10,256 nucleotides of DNA from Ignavibacteriales bacterium. Its GTDB lineage: Bacteria; Bacteroidota; Ignavibacteria; Ignavibacteriales; Melioribacteraceae. A program made the translations under genes and the position numbers. Location of the stretch: NCBI GenBank assembly GCA_016929735.1, contig JAFGID010000101.1, positions 1 to 10,256 on the forward strand. Direction: 5' to 3'. The notes under the pieces are model-generated. The model saw only the letters and a program-made list of their open reading frames with translations, made no database searches and was not told where the DNA came from. Shown here piece after piece: positions 1-6,778 of the stretch. How positions within the stretch are numbered: position 1 is the stretch's first letter; every line of letters begins with the position of its first letter.

Positions 1-1445
1 ACATAAAAGGGCAAGGTAGAAACAATATTGCAAAATTAAATAATACGGATGGTACTCCGGACGCTACTTGGGACCCTTCAGCAAATAGTAATGTAAATAC
101 AATAGTAATAGATGGGACAGGTAATTATATTTATACAGGTGGTAGTTTTACGACCATTGGTGGGCAAACTAGGAATCGAATTGCGAAATTAAATAATACA
201 AATGGTAATGCTGATGTAACCTGGGATCCAAATTCAGATGTTACAGTAAAAACAATAGCAATAAGTGGAAGTGATATTTTTGTGGGCGGATTTTTTAATT
301 CAATAGGTGGGTTAACAAGAAATTATATTGCCAAATTGAATTCAGTTAATGGTGCAGCATTTTCTGATTGGGACCCTAATCCAATGGACGATGTTCTAAT
401 TATAAGTATAGACGGAGCAGGTGTCTATGTTGGAGGTACATTTCCTTCAATTAATTGTGTCAAAAGAAACTTTATAGCACGGTTTCATAATTCAAATGGC
501 AAGGTTGATAATGATTGGGATCCAAATTCAAATGGCGCGGTAAGTACAATTGCTATAAGCGGAGATGATGTTTATGTAGGTGGAATTTTTACAGAAATTG
601 CTGGTGTTTCAAGGAATAGAATTGCCAAATTGAATAATATTGATGGTGATGCTGATGTAACTTTTAATCCAAATGCTAATAATCAAGTAATTAATATTAT
701 TTTTGATAAAACTGGCGATACCTTATTTGTAGGAGGCAGTTTTACATTAATAGGTACACTTTCAAGAAATTATATTGCAAAATTGAACACAACTAATGGA
801 AATGCCATTGCTACTTTTAATCCAAATGCTGGTTTATATGTTTATACAATAAAATTAGATAATAGCGGTGATACTTTATTTGTAGGTGGTAATTTTACAA
901 CTATTGGTGGTCAATCTAGGAATCGAATTGCTAAATTGAATACAACTAACGGCAGTGCAGATTTAAGTTGGAATCCTAATTCTGATGGACCTATATATTC
1001 AATCGAGATTACATCTAATAGCAATGATGTTTTTGCAGGCGGAATTTTTACAAGTATCGGCGGTCAATCGAGAAATAATATTGCGAAATTAAACAATACT
1101 AATGGCGATGCAAATTTAAGTTGGGATGCTAATTCTGATGAAATGATTGCTCGTATTAAAATTATTGGAAATGATATTTTTGTTGGTGGTAATTTTACAA
1201 CCATTGGTGGTCAATCAAGAAATTACATCGCACGGCTAAATAACACAAATGGTGATGCGGACTTAAGCTGGAATCCTAATGCAAACGGCCTTGTTACTTC
1301 AATTGAAAGTTATAAAAATTCAATATATATAGGTGGGGAATTTATCAGAATTGGCGGAGAACCCCAGTGGTATTTAGCTAAATTTAAGAATGCTTTGGCT
1401 ATTGAATTGAACTTGAAGATATTTCTACAAGGAGCATATAGATAA
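1..1445 (+). CDS. Delta-60 (DUF5122) beta-propeller repeat protein, 5'-truncated by the window
   Basis: The frame is open from base 3 to the TAA at 1443-1445, giving 480 visible residues. A GTG at 282 is only an internal Val of a repeat, so the real start lies upstream of the window. The protein consists of repeats of the type [YF]-x-GG-x-F-(T/S)-x-IGGQ-(S/T)-RN-x-IAKLNNTNG-x-AD-x-(S/T)-W-(N/D)-PN followed by a TI-x-I-x-G-(S/N)-D-I strand. Nine GG-x-F motifs are visible between 138 and 1332, about 149 bp apart. This matches the delta-60/DUF5122 repeat family, predicted to form beta-propellers on secreted proteins. Its ligand is unknown. The last repeat runs into a short tail ending LNLKIFLQGAYR, shared with the paralog at 2069. 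No type IX sorting domain follows. Family assignment is firm; function is not. Confidence 0.88.
   Translation, partial: IKGQGRNNIAKLNNTDGTPDATWDPSANSNVNTIVIDGTGNYIYTGGSFTTIGGQTRNRIAKLNNTNGNADVTWDPNSDVTVKTIAISGSDIFVGGFFNSIGGLTRNYIAKLNSVNGAAFSDWDPNPMDDVLIISIDGAGVYVGGTFPSINCVKRNFIARFHNSNGKVDNDWDPNSNGAVSTIAISGDDVYVGGIFTEIAGVSRNRIAKLNNIDGDADVTFNPNANNQVINIIFDKTGDTLFVGGSFTLIGTLSRNYIAKLNTTNGNAIATFNPNAGLYVYTIKLDNSGDTLFVGGNFTTIGGQSRNRIAKLNTTNGSADLSWNPNSDGPIYSIEITSNSNDVFAGGIFTSIGGQSRNNIAKLNNTNGDANLSWDANSDEMIARIKIIGNDIFVGGNFTTIGGQSRNYIARLNNTNGDADLSWNPNANGLVTSIESYKNSIYIGGEFIRIGGEPQWYLAKFKNALAIELNLKIFLQGAYR
138..1331 (+). repeat. Tandem ~149-bp coding repeats (8 full delta-60 units)
   Basis: Eight complete intervals lie between successive GG-x-F codon pairs from 138 to 1332, mean length about 149 bp. 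A partial unit precedes them at the window edge and the C-terminal half-unit follows. Similarity is visible at the DNA level, for example in the recurring AATAATACAAATGGT-like stretch, both within this gene and with the gene at 2069. Recombination between units or between the two genes is therefore plausible. Confidence 0.8.
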
Positions 1446-1463
1446 TTTTCTAATAACTTTAAT

Positions 1464-1484
1464 TTCTTAATATTAAATTAAGAA
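1464..1484. terminator. AT-rich hairpin between repeat gene and CYTH gene (weak terminator candidate)
   Basis: An 8-bp perfect inverted repeat has left arm TTCTTAAT (1464-1471), a 5-base loop and right arm ATTAAGAA (1477-1484). It lies in the 57-bp gap after the stop at 1445, and a T/A-rich stretch follows. It has almost no GC pairs, so it may be a weak terminator or chance in AT-rich DNA. Confidence 0.3.
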
Positions 1485-1502
1485 TTATTATTCAAATCCT
1501 TA

Positions 1503-1967
1503 ATGAGTATAGAAATAGAGCGAAAATTTTTAGTAAAATCGGATGAGTGGAAATCCCTTGGCAAAGGGCAGTTCTATCGTCAGGGATACCTTTCTACAAT
1601 GCCCGGACGGATAGTCAGGATAAGAACAACCGGAAAAAAATCTTACTTAACGATTAAAGGGCTGGTAGTTGGTTTAACCCGTAATGAATTTGAATACGAA
1701 GTACCTATAGAAGAAGCAAAATTCATCATCGAAAATTTATGCGAAAAACCAATCATAGAAAAATACCGGACTAAAATTAAGATAGACGATGTCATTTGGG
1801 AAGTAGATGAATTCCTCGGGGAAAATGAGGGATTAGTTATTGCTGAAATAGAATTAAAATCAGAAGAGCAAAAAATTAATATACCTAACTGGATTGGTGA
1901 AGAAGTAACAGGTGACTTCCGTTACAGTAATTCCAATTTGATAAAAAATCCTTTTACTAAATGGTGA
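1503..1967 (+). CDS. CYTH-domain triphosphate tunnel metalloenzyme (probable inorganic triphosphatase)
   Basis: This 154-aa protein is the normal length for the small single-domain bacterial CYTH/TTM proteins. The N-terminal signature ExExK is present as E4-I-E6-R-K8. It is followed by the alternating charged residues expected to line the tunnel: R39 and R41, K52, R60, E62/E64/E66, K82, R89, E100/D102/E103 and E115/E117. Near the end is the GDFRYSNSNL block (137-146) typical of NeuTTM-like members. Characterised relatives of this size, such as the Nitrosomonas europaea enzyme, hydrolyse tripolyphosphate with a divalent metal. Adenylate cyclase or thiamine-triphosphatase activity occurs elsewhere in the superfamily, so the substrate is inferred. 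There is no signal peptide, so it is cytoplasmic. No Shine-Dalgarno site is visible before the ATG. It sits between two paralogous secreted repeat proteins with no obvious functional link. Confidence 0.92.
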   Translation: MSIEIERKFLVKSDEWKSLGKGQFYRQGYLSTMPGRIVRIRTTGKKSYLTIKGLVVGLTRNEFEYEVPIEEAKFIIENLCEKPIIEKYRTKIKIDDVIWEVDEFLGENEGLVIAEIELKSEEQKINIPNWIGEEVTGDFRYSNSNLIKNPFTKW

Positions 1968-1977
1968 AAGATTTTAA

Positions 1978-2008
1978 TTGGATTTAATTGAAAATTATGT
2001 TATCTTTT
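1978..2008 (+). promoter_or_regulatory. Candidate Bacteroidota-type promoter of the 724-aa repeat protein
   Basis: TTG at 1978-1980 and TATCTTTT at 2001-2008 are 20 bases apart. They resemble the Bacteroidota primary-sigma pattern TTTG-N19/20-TAnnTTTG, with 7 of 8 matches in the -7 element. The position about 60 bp before the start codon is suitable. AT-rich DNA yields such matches often, so this is tentative. Confidence 0.25.
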
Positions 2009-2012
2009 AGCG

Positions 2013-2028
2013 TGATATTTTAATATCA
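2013..2028. promoter_or_regulatory. 16-bp palindrome, possible operator
   Basis: TGATATTTTAATATCA is a 7-bp inverted repeat around a 2-base centre. It lies just downstream of the candidate -7 element, where a transcription start would fall. The centre is too short for a good RNA hairpin, so a dimeric DNA-binding protein site is the likelier reading if it is functional. Chance in AT-rich sequence cannot be excluded. Confidence 0.25.
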
Positions 2029-2049
2029 TTAGAATATATTATTTGCAAA

Positions 2050-2064
2050 TTTTTTTTGGGGGGG
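2050..2064 (+). promoter_or_regulatory. T8-G7 homopolymer run at the ribosome-binding position
   Basis: Eight T (2050-2057) are followed by seven G (2058-2064), and the ATG of the repeat protein begins four bases later at 2069. The G run occupies the place of a Shine-Dalgarno sequence and could pair with the pyrimidine-rich 16S tail. Homopolymer runs at this location are known in other bacteria to change length by slippage and alter expression of surface proteins. Whether this one does is untested. Confidence 0.45.
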
Positions 2065-2068
2065 TCAA

Positions 2069-4243
2069 ATGAAATTTTACAAATTTTATTTGCCACTCTT
2101 TTTATTGCTTCAATTCTTCACGAAAATATTTCCACAAGACACCTTTCCTGATACAAGTTTTTGGATAACAAATGATAAAGTATATTCAATTACAGGTGAT
2201 GGTGATTATGCTTACATTGGCGGTGATTTTACGCAGTTAGGGCCCAGCACAGGTTGTGGAGTTAAAATAACCTCATTAGACCATAATTATGATAAAAATT
2301 TTCCTAAAGTGAATGGAACAATTCATACTGTAGTTTCAGATGGGAGAGGCGGTTGGTATATCGGAGGAGAATTTACCAGTGTGGGTGATTATGCGAGGAA
2401 TAGAATTGCACATATCAATTCTGATGGAAGTTTGGATGCTACCTGGAATCCAAATGCGAATAGTTATGTTTATACAATTGCTGTTAGCGGAAGTGATATA
2501 TATGTAGGAGGGAGTTTTTCAAATATTGGTGGACAGACAAGGAATCGAATTGCGAAACTGAATAATACAAATGGGAATGCAGATACAAAGTGGAATCCTA
2601 ATGCTAATAATACAGTCTGGACGATAGCAATAACTGGGAGCGATATTTATGTAGGTGGTAATTTTTCTACTATAGGAGGACAGACACGAAGCAAATTGGC
2701 TAAATTAGATGATGCTGATGGGTATGCAGATTTAAGTTGGATACCTGACCCAGATGGGGTTGTATATACAATTGCGATTGATGGTAGCGATATCTATGTT
2801 GGTGGTAATTTTACTATTATTAAATCCAGTCTGAGAGGAAAAGTTGCGAAATTAAATAATACAAATGGTGATGTCGATGCAACATGGGACCCAAACTCAA
2901 ATAACACTGTATATGCAATCTGTATTGATGGAAATGATATCTATGTAGCGGGTAGTTTTTCAAATATTGGAAAACAGCCAAGAAATAGAATTGCGAAATT
3001 AAACAATACAAATGGTGATGCTGTTGCTAAATGGAATCCAAATGCCGATAATACTGTCAGGACTATAGCAATAAGTGGAGACGACATTTATGCAGGAGGT
3101 GAATTTACAAGTATTGGTGGACAATCGAGAAGTAGAATTGTGAAATTAGACAATGTAGATGGTTTAGCTGACGCTACATGGAATCCTAATGCAAATAGTA
3201 GTGTTAATTCATTAGCATTAAATGGGAATGATATTTATGTAGGTGGCATATTTACTAGCATAAATGGTATTACAAGAAATAAAATGGCTAAAATAAATAA
3301 TTTGACAGGTATGGTTGATACAACTTTTAATCCAAATATGAACTCTACTGTGCTGACAATCTGTATTGATGGCGAAGATATTTATGTCGGTGGTCTGTTT
3401 AGCCAGATTGGTGGTCAGACGAGAAGTAGAATTGGAAAGATAAATAAAATAACAGGTGCTCTGAATTCCGATTTTAATCCCAATGCAACTAATTCAGTAA
3501 GATGTATTGTTGATGAAGGCAGCGGTATATTTGCAGGTGGTGTATTTACAAGCATCGGTGGAAAGTCAATCAAATATTTGGCGAAATTAAATAAAAATAG
3601 TGGGGCTGCCGATGAAGATTGGGATCCCCAGTTAGATGGAGGAATAGAAAAAATAATTATTGCTGATAGTAATTTATACATTTGTGGTAGTTTTACAAAT
3701 ATACAAAGTTATCCCATCAAAGAAGTTGCCAAAATAAAAAAATCTGATGCAACTGTAGATTATACTTGGTTTGCTAATCCAAACAGTGGTGTTATTACCC
3801 TCGAGGTCAAAGATAATTCCATTTATATTGGAGGTAATTTTTCACTTGTTAGAGGAATAGAGAGAAATAGAATTGCAAAATTAGATAATATGACGGGTGC
3901 AGTAGATGCAGCATGGAATCCAGATGCCAATCAGTCTGTTTATTCAATTGTTATCAATGGTAAGGATATTTATGTAGGGGGATATTTTACCAATATTGGT
4001 GGACAGACAAGAAATCGGTTGGCGAAATTAAATAACACAAATGGAAATGCAGATTTAAGTTGGAATCCTTCTTCTGACGCTATAGTTCGAACAATTAATA
4101 TTTTTGATAATACATTATTTGTCGGGGGTGAATTTAAATCTATTGGCGGTTTTACACAGAGTGGTTATGCTGTATTTCATAATGTCCCTCAATATGGGAT
4201 AGATTTAAATCTAAAAATATTTTTACAAGGTGCGTACAGATAA
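2069..4243 (+). CDS. Secreted delta-60 (DUF5122) beta-propeller repeat protein, 14 repeats
   Basis: This is a complete 724-aa protein. Residues 1-22 form a basic then hydrophobic leader (KFYKFYLPLFLLLQFFTKIFP) with mature Gln at 23. The rest is fourteen delta-60 units whose GG-x-F motif falls at residue 51, 99, 147, 196 and so on to 686, mean spacing 48.8 residues. Units 3-9 and 13 are close to the consensus GG-x-F-(S/T)-x-IGGQ-(T/S)-RNRIAKLNNTNG-x-AD-x-WNPNAN. Units 1, 2 and 10-12 are diverged. Fourteen units would suit two seven-bladed propellers, which is inference. It ends DLNLKIFLQGAYR, like the paralog that ends at 1445, and lacks a recognisable type IX or lipoprotein signal. A surface or extracellular location is likely; binding partner and role are unknown. 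Confidence 0.9.
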   Translation: MKFYKFYLPLFLLLQFFTKIFPQDTFPDTSFWITNDKVYSITGDGDYAYIGGDFTQLGPSTGCGVKITSLDHNYDKNFPKVNGTIHTVVSDGRGGWYIGGEFTSVGDYARNRIAHINSDGSLDATWNPNANSYVYTIAVSGSDIYVGGSFSNIGGQTRNRIAKLNNTNGNADTKWNPNANNTVWTIAITGSDIYVGGNFSTIGGQTRSKLAKLDDADGYADLSWIPDPDGVVYTIAIDGSDIYVGGNFTIIKSSLRGKVAKLNNTNGDVDATWDPNSNNTVYAICIDGNDIYVAGSFSNIGKQPRNRIAKLNNTNGDAVAKWNPNADNTVRTIAISGDDIYAGGEFTSIGGQSRSRIVKLDNVDGLADATWNPNANSSVNSLALNGNDIYVGGIFTSINGITRNKMAKINNLTGMVDTTFNPNMNSTVLTICIDGEDIYVGGLFSQIGGQTRSRIGKINKITGALNSDFNPNATNSVRCIVDEGSGIFAGGVFTSIGGKSIKYLAKLNKNSGAADEDWDPQLDGGIEKIIIADSNLYICGSFTNIQSYPIKEVAKIKKSDATVDYTWFANPNSGVITLEVKDNSIYIGGNFSLVRGIERNRIAKLDNMTGAVDAAWNPDANQSVYSIVINGKDIYVGGYFTNIGGQTRNRLAKLNNTNGNADLSWNPSSDAIVRTINIFDNTLFVGGEFKSIGGFTQSGYAVFHNVPQYGIDLNLKIFLQGAYR
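2219..4123 (+). repeat. Tandem ~147-bp coding repeats (13 full delta-60 units)
   Basis: Thirteen complete intervals between GG-x-F codons run from 2219 to 4124 at about 147 bp each. The 14th unit is cut short by the C-terminal tail. Neighbouring units share long stretches at DNA level, so the array could expand or contract by recombination. Confidence 0.82.
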
Positions 4244-4267
4244 TTATTGTTTTTCAGCTTAAATTAC

Positions 4268-4285
4268 GGGGTGTTTATTCACCCC
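4268..4285. terminator. Intrinsic terminator between convergent genes
   Basis: GGGGTGTTTATTCACCCC forms a perfect 6-bp GC-rich stem with a 6-base loop. On the + strand TTTAT follows at once; on the minus strand the sequence after the stem is GTAATTTAAG. It lies in the 48-bp gap between the + strand stop at 4243 and the minus-strand stop at 4292, so it probably ends transcription of the repeat gene and perhaps of both sides. Confidence 0.7.
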
Positions 4286-4291
4286 TTTATA

Positions 4292-4690
4292 TTACAATCC
4301 AAGTCGTTTTGCTTCATCAGGTTTTTGTTTCTTAAGCAAATCAAAATCACAATATTGAGTAATGATATTAAACTCTTGGATTAGTTTTGATAATTCAATC
4401 TTCGTATTCCAAAATTCTTTCACCTTACCATGAATAAAATTAAATTTTTGCATATCCATCGAGCTGAACATCATAACAATGACATTATTACACGCGTTTT
4501 TTTCTTCTTCAGATAATTTTTCCCTTTCTTTACCATATTCAACAAATTTTTCTATTGTTTTATCTTTTAATGCATTAATTTGTTCGAATAATTTTGAAGT
4601 GTCATTTTCTTTATTGAGAATATCTATTAGTTCGTCATTAATTTTAAGATATTCGGTTTTAATAATTTCGCCTAATTCTCTTCCGTTCAT
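4292..4690 (-). CDS. Unrecognised 132-aa helical protein, leaderless paralog of the upstream gene
   Basis: I do not recognise the family. The protein is highly charged and probably mostly helical, with no leader or membrane segment, so it is predicted cytoplasmic. It aligns along its whole length with the 165-aa product encoded at 4721-5218. Shared blocks are NDELI-x-IL (18-25), KLSEEEK-x-x-C (58-67), KEFW (91-94) and the C-terminal F-(D/E)-LLKKQKP-(D/E)-EAKRLG. Its Met1 corresponds to residue 33 of the paralog, so only the leader and linker are missing. The start is supported by AGGAG five bases upstream (4696-4700). It follows its paralog by 30 bp on the same strand, suggesting one transcript. 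High DNA identity near the 3' ends points to a recent tandem duplication. It could be a decaying copy, but the intact frame and good ribosome site argue that it is expressed. Confidence 0.72.
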   Translation of the reverse strand: MNGRELGEIIKTEYLKINDELIDILNKENDTSKLFEQINALKDKTIEKFVEYGKEREKLSEEEKNACNNVIVMMFSSMDMQKFNFIHGKVKEFWNTKIELSKLIQEFNIITQYCDFDLLKKQKPDEAKRLGL

Positions 4691-4695
4691 TTTTT

Positions 4696-4700
4696 CTCCT
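4696..4700 (-). promoter_or_regulatory. Shine-Dalgarno site of the 132-aa gene
   Basis: AGGAG on the minus strand is separated by five A from the ATG at 4690-4688. It fixes the start codon and shows that the missing leader is a real property of this copy and not a mis-called start. Confidence 0.7.
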
Positions 4701-4720
4701 AATGTATTGATGATAAAAAT

Positions 4721-5218
4721 TTATTCAATTCCAAGTCGCTTTGCTTCTTCGGGTTTTTGTTTCTTTAAAAGTTCAAAATCTGAGTATTGAGTCATAATGT
4801 TAAATTCTGTAATTAAAGTTGCAAGGGGATAGTCGCTTTCCCAGAATTCTTTTGTCCTTTGAGTAATGTAGTCAAATTTTTCTTTATCATAATCGTAAAA
4901 TGTTAATACAACTTCATAATTGCATTTCTTCTTTTCTTCTTCTGATAGTTTTTCTCTTTTTTTGCCGTATTGAAAATAAATATCAATATATTTTTCCTTT
5001 AATTCTTCCGCTTTTTCTTTTATAGTAGAATGTTCAGTCTCATTTTTTAGAATTTCAATTAATTCGTCATTCATTTTTATATATTCTTCAGAAATTAGTT
5101 GCCCGAGTTCTTTGCCTTTTAATTCTTCTTTTTGAATGCTTTTATTTGATTCTTTATCAGTACATTTTATAAAAAGAAAAATCAAAATAATGACAATTGT
5201 GCATGATAGAAATTTCAT
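4721..5218 (-). CDS. Probable lipoprotein of unknown function, 165 aa
   Basis: The N-terminus MKFLSCTIVIILIFLFIKC is a short basic start, a strongly hydrophobic core and a Cys at 19 followed by TDKES. This resembles a Bacteroidota lipoprotein leader. Lys at -1 is not standard for a lipobox, so a plain signal anchor is the alternative. The charged residues after the Cys might serve as a surface-export tag, but this is speculative. The mature part (about 20-165) is Lys/Glu-rich and predicted helical, with the same blocks as its downstream paralog: NDELIEIL (50-57), KLSEEEKKKC (90-99), KEFW (123-126) and LLKKQKPEEAKRLG (150-163). I cannot name the family. It is first of a two-gene minus-strand unit, and AGGA about ten bases before the ATG may be its ribosome site. 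Confidence 0.78.
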   Translation of the reverse strand: MKFLSCTIVIILIFLFIKCTDKESNKSIQKEELKGKELGQLISEEYIKMNDELIEILKNETEHSTIKEKAEELKEKYIDIYFQYGKKREKLSEEEKKKCNYEVVLTFYDYDKEKFDYITQRTKEFWESDYPLATLITEFNIMTQYSDFELLKKQKPEEAKRLGIE

Positions 5219-5329
5219 ATTATATTATCCTAATTTTTTATTATTTACTATTTAAAATATGAATATTACACAACAATTTATTAACTTATAAATAATAAAT
5301 TTCTATTTTTTCAATAATTTGAGTTAAAT
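5219..5329. promoter_or_regulatory. Divergent intergenic region holding promoters for both sides
   Basis: These 111 bp of very AT-rich sequence separate the minus-strand lipoprotein start (5218) from the + strand secreted-protein start (5330). Both transcripts must begin here or in an adjacent gene. I found no convincing match to a complete promoter on either strand, so the call rests on gene orientation alone. Confidence 0.4.
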
Positions 5330-5824
5330 ATGAAAAGAACAAAATATTTAAAGGTGTTGATGTGCATTTTTATATTTTCAACATTCGTATACTCTCAATC
5401 AACAAAAAATGACATACCTGTTTCACAATTACCTTCATCAATCAAAAATATTTTGGATAAATATGTTGAGATTTTGAATTCTGAGACATTAAATATTTGT
5501 GCAGAAAAATTCTTATCAATAGCTGGAGGAAGTCTTGTCAATCCAGAGGGAACTTCATTAAGAAGTACTGTGAAACCATTTTCGCTGACAAAAGATTTTA
5601 ACAATATAAAATTCTATAAACAACCTGTTGAAATTACAAGAGTAAATGTTCAATATTCAAATGGTGCTGGATTCGGACAAAGTGCAATAAAAGGAAAAAT
5701 TTATAAGATTTGGATACAGAAAAAAGATAATGTACAAGGGCTACCTGCTCCTGTTTCGATTATGATTCCTGAAGGACATCCAACTATAAAAGAACCAAAA
5801 GTAATTAATATTGGAAGTTTTTAA
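5330..5824 (+). CDS. Secreted protein of unknown function, 164 aa
   Basis: A clear leader, MKRTKYLKVLMCIFIFSTFVYS, is followed by Gln23, giving a predicted Q-rule cleavage and an exported mature protein of about 142 residues. The mature part begins with a Ser/Pro-containing segment, then a probable helix (PSSIKNILDKYVEILNSETL, 35-54). A distinctive middle follows with CAEKFLSIAGGSLVNPEGTS (57-76) and KPFSLTKDFNNIKFYKQPVE (82-101). The C-terminal half looks beta-rich. I recognise no catalytic motif or named family. Only one Cys remains in the mature chain. It has its own promoter region upstream, and the first TPM gene follows 51 bp after its stop, so cotranscription with the TPM genes is possible. 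Confidence 0.75.
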   Translation: MKRTKYLKVLMCIFIFSTFVYSQSTKNDIPVSQLPSSIKNILDKYVEILNSETLNICAEKFLSIAGGSLVNPEGTSLRSTVKPFSLTKDFNNIKFYKQPVEITRVNVQYSNGAGFGQSAIKGKIYKIWIQKKDNVQGLPAPVSIMIPEGHPTIKEPKVINIGSF

Positions 5825-5875
5825 ATGAATATTGCTAAATTGTTAAATCGTTGATTAAATTATTGTTTGTAATTT

Positions 5876-6778
5876 ATGAAAATTAAATATCTTATATTTC
5901 TCTTCTTAACATTTTTAATAGTAAATATTTTCGGACAAGAATTACAACGTGTTCCGGATTTATGGCAACGAGTAACAGACTTAACAAACACTTTAGCTTT
6001 ATCTGAAATTGATTCTCTCGATTCTAAATTATTCCATTTTGAAAAAGAAAAAGGGAGTCAAATTGCTGTTTTAATTATTCCGACAACACAACCCGAAACA
6101 ATCGAAGAATATTCAATTCGGGTTGCGGAGCAGTGGAAAATTGGACGCGAAGGAATTGATGATGGTGTTATATTAATCGTCGCAATAAACGATAGAACTT
6201 TGCGAATTGAAGTCGGCTACGGATTGGAAGGAATAATTCCTGATGCAACGGCAAAGAGCATTATAGATAATATTATTGTGCCTTATTTTAAAAGTGGTGA
6301 TATTTATCTTGGAATAGATAAAGGAGTAGATGCTTTAATTAGTTACATAAGACAAGAACCTTTACCTCAACCAACATATAATTATGATTATGAGAAGTAT
6401 TATGAACCTTTTAATGAAACATTATTCATCATAATTATGGCTTTTATCATAATCTCCGGAATAGTCGCTCCCTTTATTTTTGGACAATTATGGGGTCGAT
6501 TGGGAAGTTTAATATTAGCAATCTTATTAGGTTTGATATTTTATGATGCTATTACGATGATGTCCTTTGTAATAATGAATTTATTCTTTAGTCTTTGTGC
6601 CATTCCTGGTGGAACAAGCGGTTCCGGAGGTTCATATAGACCTTCCAGTTCGTCACGTAGTTATTCTTCAGGGTCAAGCTATCGTAGTTCAAGTTATAGT
6701 AGTAGCGGTTCAAGTCGCTCAAGTTTTAGTGGGGGTGGGGGTAGTTTTGGGGGTGGAGGTGCATCAGGAAGATGGTAG
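5876..6778 (+). CDS. TPM-domain (YgcG-type) membrane-anchored protein, copy 1
   Basis: This 300-aa protein has a leader of residues 1-20 with mature Gln21. A TPM domain (about 25-160) carries the family blocks RVTDLTNTL (32-40), GSQIAVLIIPTT (60-71), KIGREGIDDGVILIVA (88-103) and RIEVGYGLEGIIPDA (110-124). Hydrophobic segments follow at about 183-203 and 210-243. A Ser-rich linker then ends in SGGGGSFGGGGASGRW, a tail widely seen on TPM proteins. The domain is named for TLP18.3, Psb32 and MOLO-1. The plant member is tied to photosystem II repair with reported phosphatase activity, but the bacterial role is unclear. The leader and topology put the domain in the periplasm. A near-duplicate follows 23 bp downstream, so they are surely cotranscribed. 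Confidence 0.92.
   Translation: MKIKYLIFLFLTFLIVNIFGQELQRVPDLWQRVTDLTNTLALSEIDSLDSKLFHFEKEKGSQIAVLIIPTTQPETIEEYSIRVAEQWKIGREGIDDGVILIVAINDRTLRIEVGYGLEGIIPDATAKSIIDNIIVPYFKSGDIYLGIDKGVDALISYIRQEPLPQPTYNYDYEKYYEPFNETLFIIIMAFIIISGIVAPFIFGQLWGRLGSLILAILLGLIFYDAITMMSFVIMNLFFSLCAIPGGTSGSGGSYRPSSSSRSYSSGSSYRSSSYSSSGSSRSSFSGGGGSFGGGGASGRW

Noticed and set aside
282..1445. GTG at 282 as start of the first repeat protein
   Set aside because: The frame is open back to base 3 and already encodes more delta-60 repeats; the GTG is the Val of an FVGG motif inside a repeat.
2820..3681. Open frames on the minus strand across the repeat gene (2820-3011, 3415-3681)
   Set aside because: They lie antisense to well-supported repeats and their composition mirrors the repeat codons, so they are shadows.
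138..4123. Regularly spaced repeats as a CRISPR-like array
   Set aside because: The ~147-bp period is in frame, coding throughout, and explained by protein repeats; there are no short identical repeats with unique spacers.
4479..4790. 103-aa open frame on the + strand across the two minus-strand paralogs
   Set aside because: It is antisense to two genes with mutual protein similarity, is Ser/Phe-rich as expected for a shadow of Lys/Glu-rich coding, and has no ribosome site.
5825..5875. Small open frame after the 164-aa gene (ATG at 5825, 9 codons)
   Set aside because: Too short, no ribosome site, and typical of AT-rich intergenic sequence.
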